35,254 nt of DNA, taken from contig JAEYQN010000062.1 in NCBI GenBank assembly GCA_023409995.1, positions 1 through 35,254 on the forward strand, written 5' to 3'. The stretch's first letter is position 1. The number at the start of each line of letters is the position of its first letter. This DNA comes from Cyanobacteria bacterium OH_CBB_238 (GTDB lineage: Bacteria > Cyanobacteriota > Vampirovibrionia > Gastranaerophilales > Gastranaerophilaceae). Shown in pieces: positions 1 through 7,332 of this stretch. Under the pieces are notes generated by a model. The model ran no database searches and had not been told where the DNA came from. It worked only from the letters and a program-made list of their open reading frames with translations. A program made the translations under genes and the position numbers.

Positions 1-1000
1 CTATATATGCCTTTATAATTTTGTTGTTTAATGTATCATCAATTGCTTGATCTAAGTTTTCAAGTTTATAGTGGGTTGACAAGTGTTCTACTACAACCTT
101 TCGTGACTCAAGAAGTTCAAGTGAGTCTTCTAAGTCCACAGGTGCTGGTGAGTAGCTACCCATTATTTTTAACTCTCTATAATAAATTTCATTATTTGTG
201 TATGCTTTATCTGATTTAACACTTGAAAATACTAATATTGTACCTCCGTCTCTTATTGCTTTTAAAGCAAAGTCAATTGTTTTATCAGAGCCAGAAGTCA
301 TAAAAATGGCATCAAATCCATAATCAGAAATATTGTTTTTTATATTTTTTATTGTTGATTCATCATCTTCAAATATTATTGATTCTTCAAATCCTAATTT
401 TTTTGATAGATTTACCCTGTCTTTAATTAAGTCAATTCCGTAAGGAATTGAGCCAAGAGCCCTCACAGCCTGTCCCATAAGTAATCCAATTGAACCCAAA
501 CCGACTATTAATACTTTTGATGTGTATTGTAGCTCGGCTCTTTTTATAGCTCTTACACAACATGCCAACGGCTCTAAAAAAGAGGCTTCGTCATCTGATA
601 ATTCTGGATTGGGTGTAAATACAGTATTTTGTAAGTGAAGCTCAGAGGCAAAAAGATATTCAGCAAAACCGCCAGGAAAAATATTTGTGCGTTTAAATTG
701 TTTGCACATTGAATAGTTTCCACCCCAACAGTATACGCAATCAAAACAAGGCACATGATGTCCAAGAATAACCCTGTCTCCTACTTGAAAGTTTGTTTCA
801 GAATCAATTTCAACAATCTCTCCAACTATTTCGTGTCCCAAAACACTGCCGTTATGTGAAATTCCTGTTTTTAATTTTACAATATCAGAGCCACACAATC
901 CACATCCATGTACTTTTATAATGGCACCTTTTTCTTGTAGCGCTGGTTTTTTAATTCTATTTACGACATTTTTGCCGTTTTGTATAACTGCTGCTTTCAT
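1..1000 (-). CDS. Zinc-dependent medium-chain alcohol dehydrogenase (3' end cut by window edge)
   Basis: Oxidoreductase of the zinc-containing medium-chain dehydrogenase/reductase family (sorbitol, threonine or alcohol dehydrogenase type), expected to use NAD(P) in the cytoplasm. The frame opens with ATG at 1000 and stays open for 333 codons to the left edge with no stop, so the C-terminus is missing. Visible are the catalytic zinc site (CGLCGSD, Cys36; GHE, His56-Glu57), the four structural-zinc cysteines Cys85, Cys88, Cys91 and Cys99, and a Rossmann loop GLGSIG near residue 165. Substrate cannot be decided from sequence; the spacing resembles polyol and threonine dehydrogenases. The gene has its own promoter-like extended -10 just downstream of trmD. 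The family call is firm; the exact reaction is open. Confidence 0.9.
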   Translation of the reverse strand, partial: MKAAVIQNGKNVVNRIKKPALQEKGAIIKVHGCGLCGSDIVKLKTGISHNGSVLGHEIVGEIVEIDSETNFQVGDRVILGHHVPCFDCVYCWGGNYSMCKQFKRTNIFPGGFAEYLFASELHLQNTVFTPNPELSDDEASFLEPLACCVRAIKRAELQYTSKVLIVGLGSIGLLMGQAVRALGSIPYGIDLIKDRVNLSKKLGFEESIIFEDDESTIKNIKNNISDYGFDAIFMTSGSDKTIDFALKAIRDGGTILVFSSVKSDKAYTNNEIYYRELKIMGSYSPAPVDLEDSLELLESRKVVVEHLSTHYKLENLDQAIDDTLNNKIIKAYI

Positions 1001-1025
1001 AATTTTTCTTTATTTTCCAAATTAA

Positions 1026-1053
1026 ATTTTAGCACCTAAAATTTAATATACAA
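1026..1053 (-). promoter_or_regulatory. Putative promoter of the alcohol dehydrogenase gene
   Basis: On the minus strand an extended -10 (TGC then TAAAAT, 1026-1034) lies 26 bases upstream of the ATG. A weak -35-like TTGTAT sits at 1048-1053 with a 16-base spacer. It falls between the trmD stop and the dehydrogenase start, so the dehydrogenase may be transcribed independently of trmD. Confidence 0.4.
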
Positions 1054-1054
1054 A

Positions 1055-1792
1055 TTAAAGTTCTTTGTTAATCTCTTCAATTATCTTTGCATCAAACTTG
1101 GAGTGTTTTTCTTTTAAAAATTTATTATAAAGATCTGGTCTTTTTTCTTTTGTTCTTATTAATTGTTGTTTGCGTCTCCAATGTTCTATTTTAGAATGAT
1201 TGCCAGATAAAAGAACTTCAGGCACTTTTAAACCATTGTATTCTCTAGGTTTTGTATATTGCGAGTACTCTAGCAACCCATCTGAGTGACTGTCTGTTGT
1301 TGCTGACGTTTCATCTCCCAAGACACCTGGAATCAAACGCATAGTGCTGTCTATTATACACAGGGCCGGGTATTCCCCTCCTGTTAAGACAAAATCACCA
1401 ATTGAAACTTCTGTGGCTTCTGACAATTCTCGTATTCTTTCATCATATCCCTCATAGTGTCCACAAATTATTATCAATTGATCAATCTTTGAAAATTCTT
1501 CTGCCATATCTTGGCTATAATTTTTACCTTGAGGAGTTAATATTATTTTTTTTGAAGAGAGTTCTTGATCAATTGCTTTTATACAGTCCAAATATGGCTG
1601 GCAAGAAAGTACCATTCCTGCTCCACCACCGTATGGCGAATCGTCAACTTTTTTGTGCTTATCTAACGAATAATTCCGTGGATTATGAGTGTTAATTGAG
1701 ATTTTGTTATTGTCAATTGCTCTTTTTATAATGCTGTGATTTGCTCCCTGTGTTATTAACTCAGGAAACAATGTTACTACATCAAACTTCAA
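1055..1792 (-). CDS. trmD: tRNA (guanine37-N1)-methyltransferase TrmD
   Basis: Methylates N1 of G37 next to the anticodon in tRNAs reading CNN codons, using S-adenosylmethionine, and so prevents +1 frameshifting. The 245 residues match the usual bacterial length. The SPOUT (knotted) fold signatures are present: GGGAGM at 55-60, LTPQGK near 85-90, CGHYEGYDER at 110-119 and GDFVLTGGEYPA near 132-143, followed by the D-S-H-S-D-G linker expected to hold the catalytic aspartate. The start is TTG at 1792, which overlaps the rimM stop (TTGA, 4 bases), so translation is probably coupled to rimM. rimM-trmD is a classical pair. Confidence is high. Confidence 0.97.
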   Translation of the reverse strand: MKFDVVTLFPELITQGANHSIIKRAIDNNKISINTHNPRNYSLDKHKKVDDSPYGGGAGMVLSCQPYLDCIKAIDQELSSKKIILTPQGKNYSQDMAEEFSKIDQLIIICGHYEGYDERIRELSEATEVSIGDFVLTGGEYPALCIIDSTMRLIPGVLGDETSATTDSHSDGLLEYSQYTKPREYNGLKVPEVLLSGNHSKIEHWRRKQQLIRTKEKRPDLYNKFLKEKHSKFDAKIIEEINKEL

Positions 1793-2301
1793 TCTATCAA
1801 GCCTTCAATATTGTTAATTACTATTTTATTATCATCAATATTTACTGTTGGAACAAGTTCTTTTACAAAAGGGATTACATGAATTTTTCCATCTTTATCT
1901 TTTATATTTATTAAATTTGTTGCTGGATTTTCCCCAACAGCGCATATTTGTCCTAATAGATTACCTTTAGTGTCAAAGGCATCTAAGCCTTCTAAGTCTG
2001 AAATTAAATATTCATCTTTTTCCAAAGCATTTTTTACTTCTGTTTTATTTGTATAAACGTGTAATCCTTTGTACTGTTCTACATCATTTATGCTATTAAG
2101 TTCTTTATACTTAACCAATGCAAAATTTTTGTGAAACCGTGTTGAGACCACTGTAAGATTGATCATTCCTTTTTCTGATTTTATAAGCACGGACTTTAGT
2201 GATGAAACTAATGACTCTTTACCTTTTGTATAGCCAAGTTTTATTTCACCCTTTATCCCATGAAAGCCTAGAATTTTTCCAATTGAAATTAAGTCAGACA
2301 T
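1789..2301 (-). CDS. rimM: 16S rRNA processing / 30S maturation factor RimM
   Basis: RimM assists late maturation of the 30S ribosomal subunit by binding ribosomal protein S19 near the 16S 3' domain. The 170-residue length is normal. The N-terminal half opens with the family signature (IGKILGFHGIKGEIKLG), a beta-barrel. The C-terminal PRC-barrel contains YLISDLEGLDAFD and a conserved ...NPATNLINIKDKDGK... stretch ending in IPFVKELVP. The ATG lies two bases after the stop of the upstream zinc-ribbon gene and the 3' end overlaps trmD, so the three genes look like one operon from the promoter at 3284-3312. In many bacteria rpsP and a KH-domain protein precede rimM; neither is seen here. Confidence 0.96.
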   Translation of the reverse strand: MSDLISIGKILGFHGIKGEIKLGYTKGKESLVSSLKSVLIKSEKGMINLTVVSTRFHKNFALVKYKELNSINDVEQYKGLHVYTNKTEVKNALEKDEYLISDLEGLDAFDTKGNLLGQICAVGENPATNLINIKDKDGKIHVIPFVKELVPTVNIDDNKIVINNIEGLID

Positions 2302-2303
2302 AA

Positions 2304-3197
2304 TTATTTACTTTTAAATTCTGCCGGTGCATCTGGACGATCAGGGTTCCATCTGTCTAATCCCATTTGCTTTCTTACAAGACCAATCCCAACATGTACT
2401 CTCCACTCATCCATTTTTAATTGCGCGGCTATTATTTTATGGCAACCAATAGGAGGCAATGGCAATAATGGCTCATAAAGGCTTTTTATTGCAAACAGTT
2501 GGTCTGGAGACACAGCGAGTTTACGTTTCGGAAATGGCAGCTTTGGTAACATCATCTTTTGTCTTACCAAATTTATACCAAAAAATACTTTTCTTGGTTC
2601 TAACTCTATTGCACTTCCAATAACTTCATGGATATCTGGATTTGGTAGAGGAAGTGTTTTTTTGTATAAAATTTCAATTTGGCCTATTTGTTCTTTGCTT
2701 ACCAGAAGTTGCTTGGGTCTACTTTGAGGTCTTGGGCCACGTCTGTTAAAGCCTCCTGGAGCTGGACGTCCCATTGGTGGTCTTGGTCCAGATGGTCTAA
2801 ATGGTCTATCTCCATGGTAATCATTTCTCTCAGGTCTATTATAATTTCCTTGAGGCCTATCGCCTTGATTGTATTGAGGCCTTTCGTAGTTATTTCTTGG
2901 TCTATCATAACCACCTTGTGGCCTGTCGCCTTGATTATATTGTGGTCTGTCATATCTTCGCGGCTGATAATCTTGTCTATCATTTCTATTGTAAGGTCTT
3001 CTTTCTCCTCTGTTATCTGGAGACGAATAGTTATAAGTTGGTCGTTGTCTTTGCTCATCAGACTGTATACCAGCATCAGGACTTGCTGGTATTGCTGCAC
3101 TTTTTCTTTCCGGATATAGGCAGTTAGGACAAATTACTCTCTTTGGATTCTTTGTTTCGAACTCTGCGCCACATTTAGTACACTTATTTATATACAT
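2304..3197 (-). CDS. Zinc-ribbon, RG/RP/Y-rich protein with duplicated homeodomain-like C-terminal repeat
   Basis: I do not recognise a named family. Residues 1-30 form a Cys4 zinc ribbon (Cys6, Cys9, Cys23, Cys26). Residues about 45-160 are a low-complexity region rich in Arg, Pro, Gly, Tyr, Asn and Gln, with repeated units such as RPQYNQGDRPQG, like disordered RNA-binding tails. Residues 164-218 and 227-281 are two copies of a 55-residue module that align without a gap and share the pattern VS..Q...I..LY...LPLP....H..I, then V..GI.LVR..M. The third predicted helix (R-K-V-F-F-G-I-N-L-V-R-Q-K-M) lines up with the recognition helix of homeodomains, so a three-helix nucleic-acid-binding fold is inferred. 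GAGG precedes ATG 3197. First gene of the operon with rimM and trmD, suggesting a role in ribosome or RNA biology. Confidence 0.85.
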   Translation of the reverse strand: MYINKCTKCGAEFETKNPKRVICPNCLYPERKSAAIPASPDAGIQSDEQRQRPTYNYSSPDNRGERRPYNRNDRQDYQPRRYDRPQYNQGDRPQGGYDRPRNNYERPQYNQGDRPQGNYNRPERNDYHGDRPFRPSGPRPPMGRPAPGGFNRRGPRPQSRPKQLLVSKEQIGQIEILYKKTLPLPNPDIHEVIGSAIELEPRKVFFGINLVRQKMMLPKLPFPKRKLAVSPDQLFAIKSLYEPLLPLPPIGCHKIIAAQLKMDEWRVHVGIGLVRKQMGLDRWNPDRPDAPAEFKSK

Positions 3198-3283
3198 CTA
3201 GGTTTATCCTCTTATTGCCCCTTTTATCTGCGTGCAAAAATATCTTCCTCTCAATAACGCACAATGAATATATTTTTTATTTC

Positions 3284-3312
3284 ATTTTATATTCAAAATT
3301 CTTAATTGACAA
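3284..3312 (-). promoter_or_regulatory. Sigma-70-type promoter for the zinc-ribbon-rimM-trmD operon
   Basis: Minus strand: -35 TTGTCA (3307-3312), a 17-base spacer and -10 TAAAAT (3284-3289). Transcription would start near 3277, giving a leader of about 80 bases before the ATG at 3197. This is one of the two best matches to the consensus in the window. Confidence 0.6.
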
Positions 3313-3341
3313 GTGTTTTTATATTTTAGGTTATTTAACGG

Positions 3342-5288
3342 CTATATTTTGTTTAATTTTTCAAGGATAAGTTCTAATTTTTTATTGACAACATTGAACT
3401 TGTCGACATTTAGGTAGAAGTATTTTTCAAGAGCCTCTATAACTTCAAGTTGAGTATTGTAGTCATATTGCCCATCTTTCTCTTTTAATATCCAAGTTAG
3501 CCTAGATTCTTGTACTTTTGTTATGCACTCTATCATGTGAGATCGTGGTTTGTATATTTTTATTACTTCTAAAAATTTATCCAAGCATTTTCTTAGATAA
3601 TTGTTAGCTTTTTTATTTAGTGTTTTGTGTCGGTTTATCTCTAGTTTGAAATTTTTTAAATCTATGCGAGCATTAGCAAATAACACAAGTAATTCTTCTA
3701 AAATATTTATATCATTTTGAATATTATACTTTATTGATTCAATATCTGTCGTGTATGTTATGCTCTTGAATAATTCTTCTATATTGGGCTTTGTTATCGT
3801 GATTGCCTCATTTAACTTAGACAACTCCACATTAGCGAAACCGGTCAACTCTGCACCACCAGTTGATGAGTTAATCAATATAGTATCTGGGCCAATTTTT
3901 TCTCTATAATCGTTAAAATATTGAACAAACAGGGCATAATCTGGCGATGTTGGCAGCATTTGTCCATTTTGACCTTTAACATAACACATTTTTTCATTTA
4001 AATCGTTTATAAAGTCATCAATATATTTATCTTTTTCTTCATTATTAAACGGATGAGTTTTTGTAAATACTTCCTTTTTAAAGGATTGTACGTCATCGTA
4101 ACCCACAATATATTTATTTAATTTTTCATCAAATTTTACTTTTAAAGAGCTGTAGGCTGAACCACTAGCATAGCATTGTCCTTCTGTGTAAGCTAGGTCT
4201 TGTCCTAATAATATAATTGGATTGCATCCGGCTATTGTTGCACAATTTAAAGCATTGTAAGAGACTGTTCCTTTTGTTTCATATTCATCTAAATTATTAT
4301 TTGTTATATCTGCAAACCAGTGGTTTGCGTGATTTTCTTTTGATAAGGTTATTAACTTTCTTTTAAATTTAAAATCATAAAAGCGTTTGTTAGTGTAGGC
4401 TTCAGATATAAAATTTATTTCACTTAGGTCACATCCTTCAAGTTGAACGCTACAGTCCAGCATTTCAATTACATTCAGAAAATCTGGTTTTATGCCATGT
4501 TTTACGAGTGTTTTATAGGCTGTCCCAACACAAAAAATGATTGCTTTATTTTGCATCTCTTTTAGTATTTCAATTTGCTTACCTAAAGACGGTCCAGCAG
4601 AGACAATTATTGCTGGTATATTTTTAAATTTATTTTTTAGTGTATCAAAAGGTAATGCATCCAATTTTTGGGTAAAACTTTCAAGTGTATTTATGTAGTA
4701 CATATAGTTTTTAGTTGTTTGTAATTGATAATTACATTCATACAACGTTTTTATTTTGCCAAGTTCGTGGGCAAGGGCTGATAATTCTGAGTCTCTCTGC
4801 TGTGCATGAAACTTTAGGAAATGGCATTTTACTTCTGCTTTTAAACTGTATGTTGCAGAAAAGACATCCTCAATATCTTTATAGCTTGAGGTAACATAGA
4901 TTTTCTTTTTATTTAATTCTTGAGTGAAATCTACTATTTCAAATACTGCTTTTAATTGTTCAACGTCCGGCTCGAATAAAACAACTACACCTAGTGACTT
5001 TTCGCAAAAATGCTTAAATAAATAGCCCAATCCTAATCCAAAAATAATATGTATGTGATTTCCAGTGTCAGTTGTTTTATCAAATATATTGCTTGCTTCA
5101 AGTTCCGCTCCGTCCTGAGCGTGAACAGGAATTCCATTGTAAAGAATGTTGGGTTCTTTCAAGTTTGTTTCCGTTATAGATATATTTGCTTTTAGAAATT
5201 CAATGCTTTTTATTTTAGCTGCAAGTTCAGGATTATACTTTGAAATTGCTGATAAATTAGCTTCCAGTATAGAATTAGTCACTTCCAA
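3342..5288 (-). CDS. DUF115 / motility-associated glycosyltransferase family protein
   Basis: 648-residue protein of the DUF115 (MAF, 6-hydroxymethylpterin-pyrophosphokinase MptE-like) family; relatives glycosylate flagellin with nonulosonic acids or related sugars. The central Rossmann-like core carries the signature AIIVSAGPSLGKQIE around residues 225-240. Before it is a GLGLGYLFKHF segment typical of the N-terminal domain, and after it PIILLGQDLAYTEGQCYASG, the usual downstream block. The C-terminal 150 residues are helical and lysine-rich. The start is TTG at 5288, chosen because AGGAG lies six bases upstream; GTG two codons later is less well placed. It follows rlmN by 51 bases on the same strand and may be cotranscribed. 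No flagellar gene is seen in the window, so the acceptor protein is unknown. Confidence 0.85.
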   Translation of the reverse strand: MEVTNSILEANLSAISKYNPELAAKIKSIEFLKANISITETNLKEPNILYNGIPVHAQDGAELEASNIFDKTTDTGNHIHIIFGLGLGYLFKHFCEKSLGVVVLFEPDVEQLKAVFEIVDFTQELNKKKIYVTSSYKDIEDVFSATYSLKAEVKCHFLKFHAQQRDSELSALAHELGKIKTLYECNYQLQTTKNYMYYINTLESFTQKLDALPFDTLKNKFKNIPAIIVSAGPSLGKQIEILKEMQNKAIIFCVGTAYKTLVKHGIKPDFLNVIEMLDCSVQLEGCDLSEINFISEAYTNKRFYDFKFKRKLITLSKENHANHWFADITNNNLDEYETKGTVSYNALNCATIAGCNPIILLGQDLAYTEGQCYASGSAYSSLKVKFDEKLNKYIVGYDDVQSFKKEVFTKTHPFNNEEKDKYIDDFINDLNEKMCYVKGQNGQMLPTSPDYALFVQYFNDYREKIGPDTILINSSTGGAELTGFANVELSKLNEAITITKPNIEELFKSITYTTDIESIKYNIQNDINILEELLVLFANARIDLKNFKLEINRHKTLNKKANNYLRKCLDKFLEVIKIYKPRSHMIECITKVQESRLTWILKEKDGQYDYNTQLEVIEALEKYFYLNVDKFNVVNKKLELILEKLNKI

Positions 5289-5339
5289 TTTTATCTCCTC
5301 GCTTATTATTATTCTAACATTACATGCTAAGCTTGGAAA

Positions 5340-6365
5340 CTACTTTGCTTTTCCGCTAAGCTGACCGCAGGCTGCATCTATATCGCTGCCTCTTTCCAGT
5401 CTTACTGTAACTTTTTTTCCAGAGGCTTCAAGTATATATTTAAATTTCATTATATCTGTTTTGGAGGGTTTCTTGTATTCACAAAACTCATTTGGATTAT
5501 ATATGATTAAATTTACATTACATTTTAACTCTGATATAAGTAGCGCTAGTTCTTTTCCGTTTTCTACAGAGTCATTTACGTCTTTTATTAAAGTGTATTC
5601 TATTGTTACTCGTCTACCTGTTTTTATCGTGTAATTTTTTAGAGTTTTTATTAACTCTTCTATTGGATACTTGCGCTCAACTGGCATTATTTCTTTTCTT
5701 ATCTTGGAGTTAGGTGCATGTAATGAAATAGCAAGTGTAGATTGGAAATGTAGGTCAGCTAATTTGTTTATTTGAGGAATGATTCCACAGGTTGATAATG
5801 TCATTCTTCTTGCGCCAACTTGATAATCATTGTTGAAAACTTTAATTGCATTTAATACATTATCTAAATTTAACAACGGCTCTCCTTGCCCCATAAAGAC
5901 TATGTTTGTTACTTTTAGTTTTGTATCTGCTTGAATCATGTGAATTTGTTGAATTATTTCTTCTGCTGACAAATTCCGCTTTAGCCCTAGCTTTCCAGTA
6001 GCACAAAATGAGCACTCCATTGGGCACCCAGCTTGAGTGCTTATACAGGCAGTTAGGTTAGCTCTATTATCAAATCTCATTAAGACTGATTCGGTTGTGT
6101 TTCCGTCGTAAAGTGAAAATAGATATTTAATTGTGCCATCTTTGCTTATTTGTTTATCTTTTATGCAAAAGTTAGATATTGTGAATTTTTCTTTAATTTT
6201 TTCTTTAAAATCCGCAGGAAGGTCACTCATTTCTTCAATTGAATTTACTGATTTCTGGTATAACCAGTTATATAATTGTTTTGCTCTAAAATTGCTTGCA
6301 CCAATTTCCTTCACAAATGCTAGAATTTCATCAAAACTTTTTCCAATTAACAGCTGTTTATGCAT
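5340..6365 (-). CDS. rlmN: Dual-specificity rRNA/tRNA adenine-C2 methyltransferase RlmN
   Basis: Radical SAM enzyme that methylates C2 of A2503 in 23S rRNA and A37 in some tRNAs. At 341 residues it is of normal length. The CX3CX2C iron-sulfur motif is at Cys114, Cys118 and Cys121 (AGCPMECSFCATG). The SAM-binding block is FMGQGEPLLN, followed by STCGI and LAISLHAPN. The C-terminal cysteine that resolves the methyl-carrier intermediate lies in ACGQLSG near residue 333. The ATG at 6365 is preceded by AGAGGAAATT. It is divergent from coaE, with the promoter region between them. Confidence is high. Confidence 0.97.
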   Translation of the reverse strand: MHKQLLIGKSFDEILAFVKEIGASNFRAKQLYNWLYQKSVNSIEEMSDLPADFKEKIKEKFTISNFCIKDKQISKDGTIKYLFSLYDGNTTESVLMRFDNRANLTACISTQAGCPMECSFCATGKLGLKRNLSAEEIIQQIHMIQADTKLKVTNIVFMGQGEPLLNLDNVLNAIKVFNNDYQVGARRMTLSTCGIIPQINKLADLHFQSTLAISLHAPNSKIRKEIMPVERKYPIEELIKTLKNYTIKTGRRVTIEYTLIKDVNDSVENGKELALLISELKCNVNLIIYNPNEFCEYKKPSKTDIMKFKYILEASGKKVTVRLERGSDIDAACGQLSGKAK

Positions 6366-6388
6366 AATTTCCTCTCAACATACTAAGA

Positions 6389-6397
6389 ATTTTAGCA
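6389..6397 (-). promoter_or_regulatory. Putative extended -10 promoter for rlmN
   Basis: The minus strand reads TGC then TAAAAT (6389-6394 with TGC at 6395-6397), 23 bases before the rlmN ATG. No good -35 is visible at 16-18 bases, which is common for extended -10 promoters. The same TGTGCTAAAAT-like core occurs upstream of the alcohol dehydrogenase, and a related one upstream of secA. Confidence 0.4.
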
Positions 6398-6449
6398 CAA
6401 ATTATATTATTGTATTACAATAGAGTAGAGTCCACATGGGAAGTTACAA

Positions 6450-7043
6450 ATGCTAAAGGTCGGAATTACAGGGAATATAGCTTCAGGTAAATCTGAATTT
6501 CAACGACTATTGACTAAAAAAGGATACATGGTCGTAGATACAGATAAAATTTGTCATGAAATTTTATTAAAAAATACAGAAGTGATAGAACATCTAAAAG
6601 AATATTTTGCAAATCAAGATATTTTGGATGAAGATGGTAACATTTCCAGGTCAAAGTTAGCTAAGTTGGCATTTGCAAATGATGCATACAGATATAAACT
6701 CGATACAATAATGCACCCATTGGTTAGAAAAAGATTGGCCACAATATTTAAGAAATATGAAAAAATGCCACAAATGTTTGTTGCAGTTCCTCTTTTATTT
6801 GAAGCAAAAATGGAAGATTTATTTGATGTAATAATATTGGTAGCTGCAGATGAAGATTTGCGTTTAAAAAGACTTTTAGATAGACGCGAGTACGAATTTG
6901 TTGAGGCGAAAAATAGAATAAAAGCACAAATGCCCCAAGAGGAAAAAATGGAACTTGTTGATCACGTTCTTTATAATAATACTTCATTAAAAAATTTAGA
7001 GTTTCAAGCAGAACTAATTTTAAAGAAAGTTGTTAAGCCGTAA
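6450..7043 (+). CDS. coaE: Dephospho-CoA kinase CoaE
   Basis: Catalyses the last step of coenzyme A synthesis, ATP-dependent phosphorylation of the 3' hydroxyl of dephospho-CoA. The 197 residues match the family. The P-loop is GITGNIASGKS at residues 5-15. The CoA-binding region contains VVDTDKICHEIL, and the lid region holds LKRLLDRREY. The ATG at 6450 is preceded by GGGAAG with a six-base gap. The gene is monocistronic on the plus strand, divergent from rlmN and convergent with the GH57 gene. Confidence 0.96.
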   Translation: MLKVGITGNIASGKSEFQRLLTKKGYMVVDTDKICHEILLKNTEVIEHLKEYFANQDILDEDGNISRSKLAKLAFANDAYRYKLDTIMHPLVRKRLATIFKKYEKMPQMFVAVPLLFEAKMEDLFDVIILVAADEDLRLKRLLDRREYEFVEAKNRIKAQMPQEEKMELVDHVLYNNTSLKNLEFQAELILKKVVKP

Positions 7044-7146
7044 GCACTATAATTTTGTCGTTGTAATAAAGGGCTATTTCTATTGGCACAAGATTTCTAG
7101 TTTATTTGTTAGTTTGTCTTTTGAATAGTCTTTTGTGCATAATATA

Positions 7147-7332
7147 TTATTCTTTAGCATGTTTATATAGTTTAAATAGCTTGTAGTGAGAACAAAGTAC
7201 TTCAGGTGAGTTGTCGTTATATAGTTCTTCATCAAGATGTAAGGCTGTTTTCAACAATAATTCAGCTTCGTTGAACTTGCTTTGTTTAATATGGATTTCT
7301 GCTAAATTTTTTTTAAACTTAAGCGTTCGTGG
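7147..7332 (-). pseudogene. Remnant of a tetratricopeptide-repeat gene
   Basis: Between coaE and the GH57 gene the minus strand has an open stretch of 61 codons ending in TAA at 7147-7149. It reads as one clear TPR unit (NLAEIHIKQSKFNEAELLL followed by KTAL) and the start of a second (SPEVLCSHYKLFKLY). There is no ATG, GTG or TTG in a sensible position at its 5' end, and a stop closes the frame just upstream, inside the last codons of the GH57 gene. It therefore looks like the 3' end of a degraded TPR protein, or a C-terminal TPR extension of the GH57 protein lost by frameshift; the A8 run next to the junction would be a natural slip site. The TPR character is clear; the history is inference. 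Confidence 0.6.

Noticed and set aside
2820..2960. Short repeats that could look like a CRISPR array
   Set aside because: They are in-frame peptide repeats (RPQYNQGDRPQG-like) of a coding region with no spacers.
2679..3127. Overlapping open frames on both strands across the low-complexity region of the zinc-ribbon gene
   Set aside because: They arise from repetitive codons of the real gene and have repetitive, non-protein-like translations.
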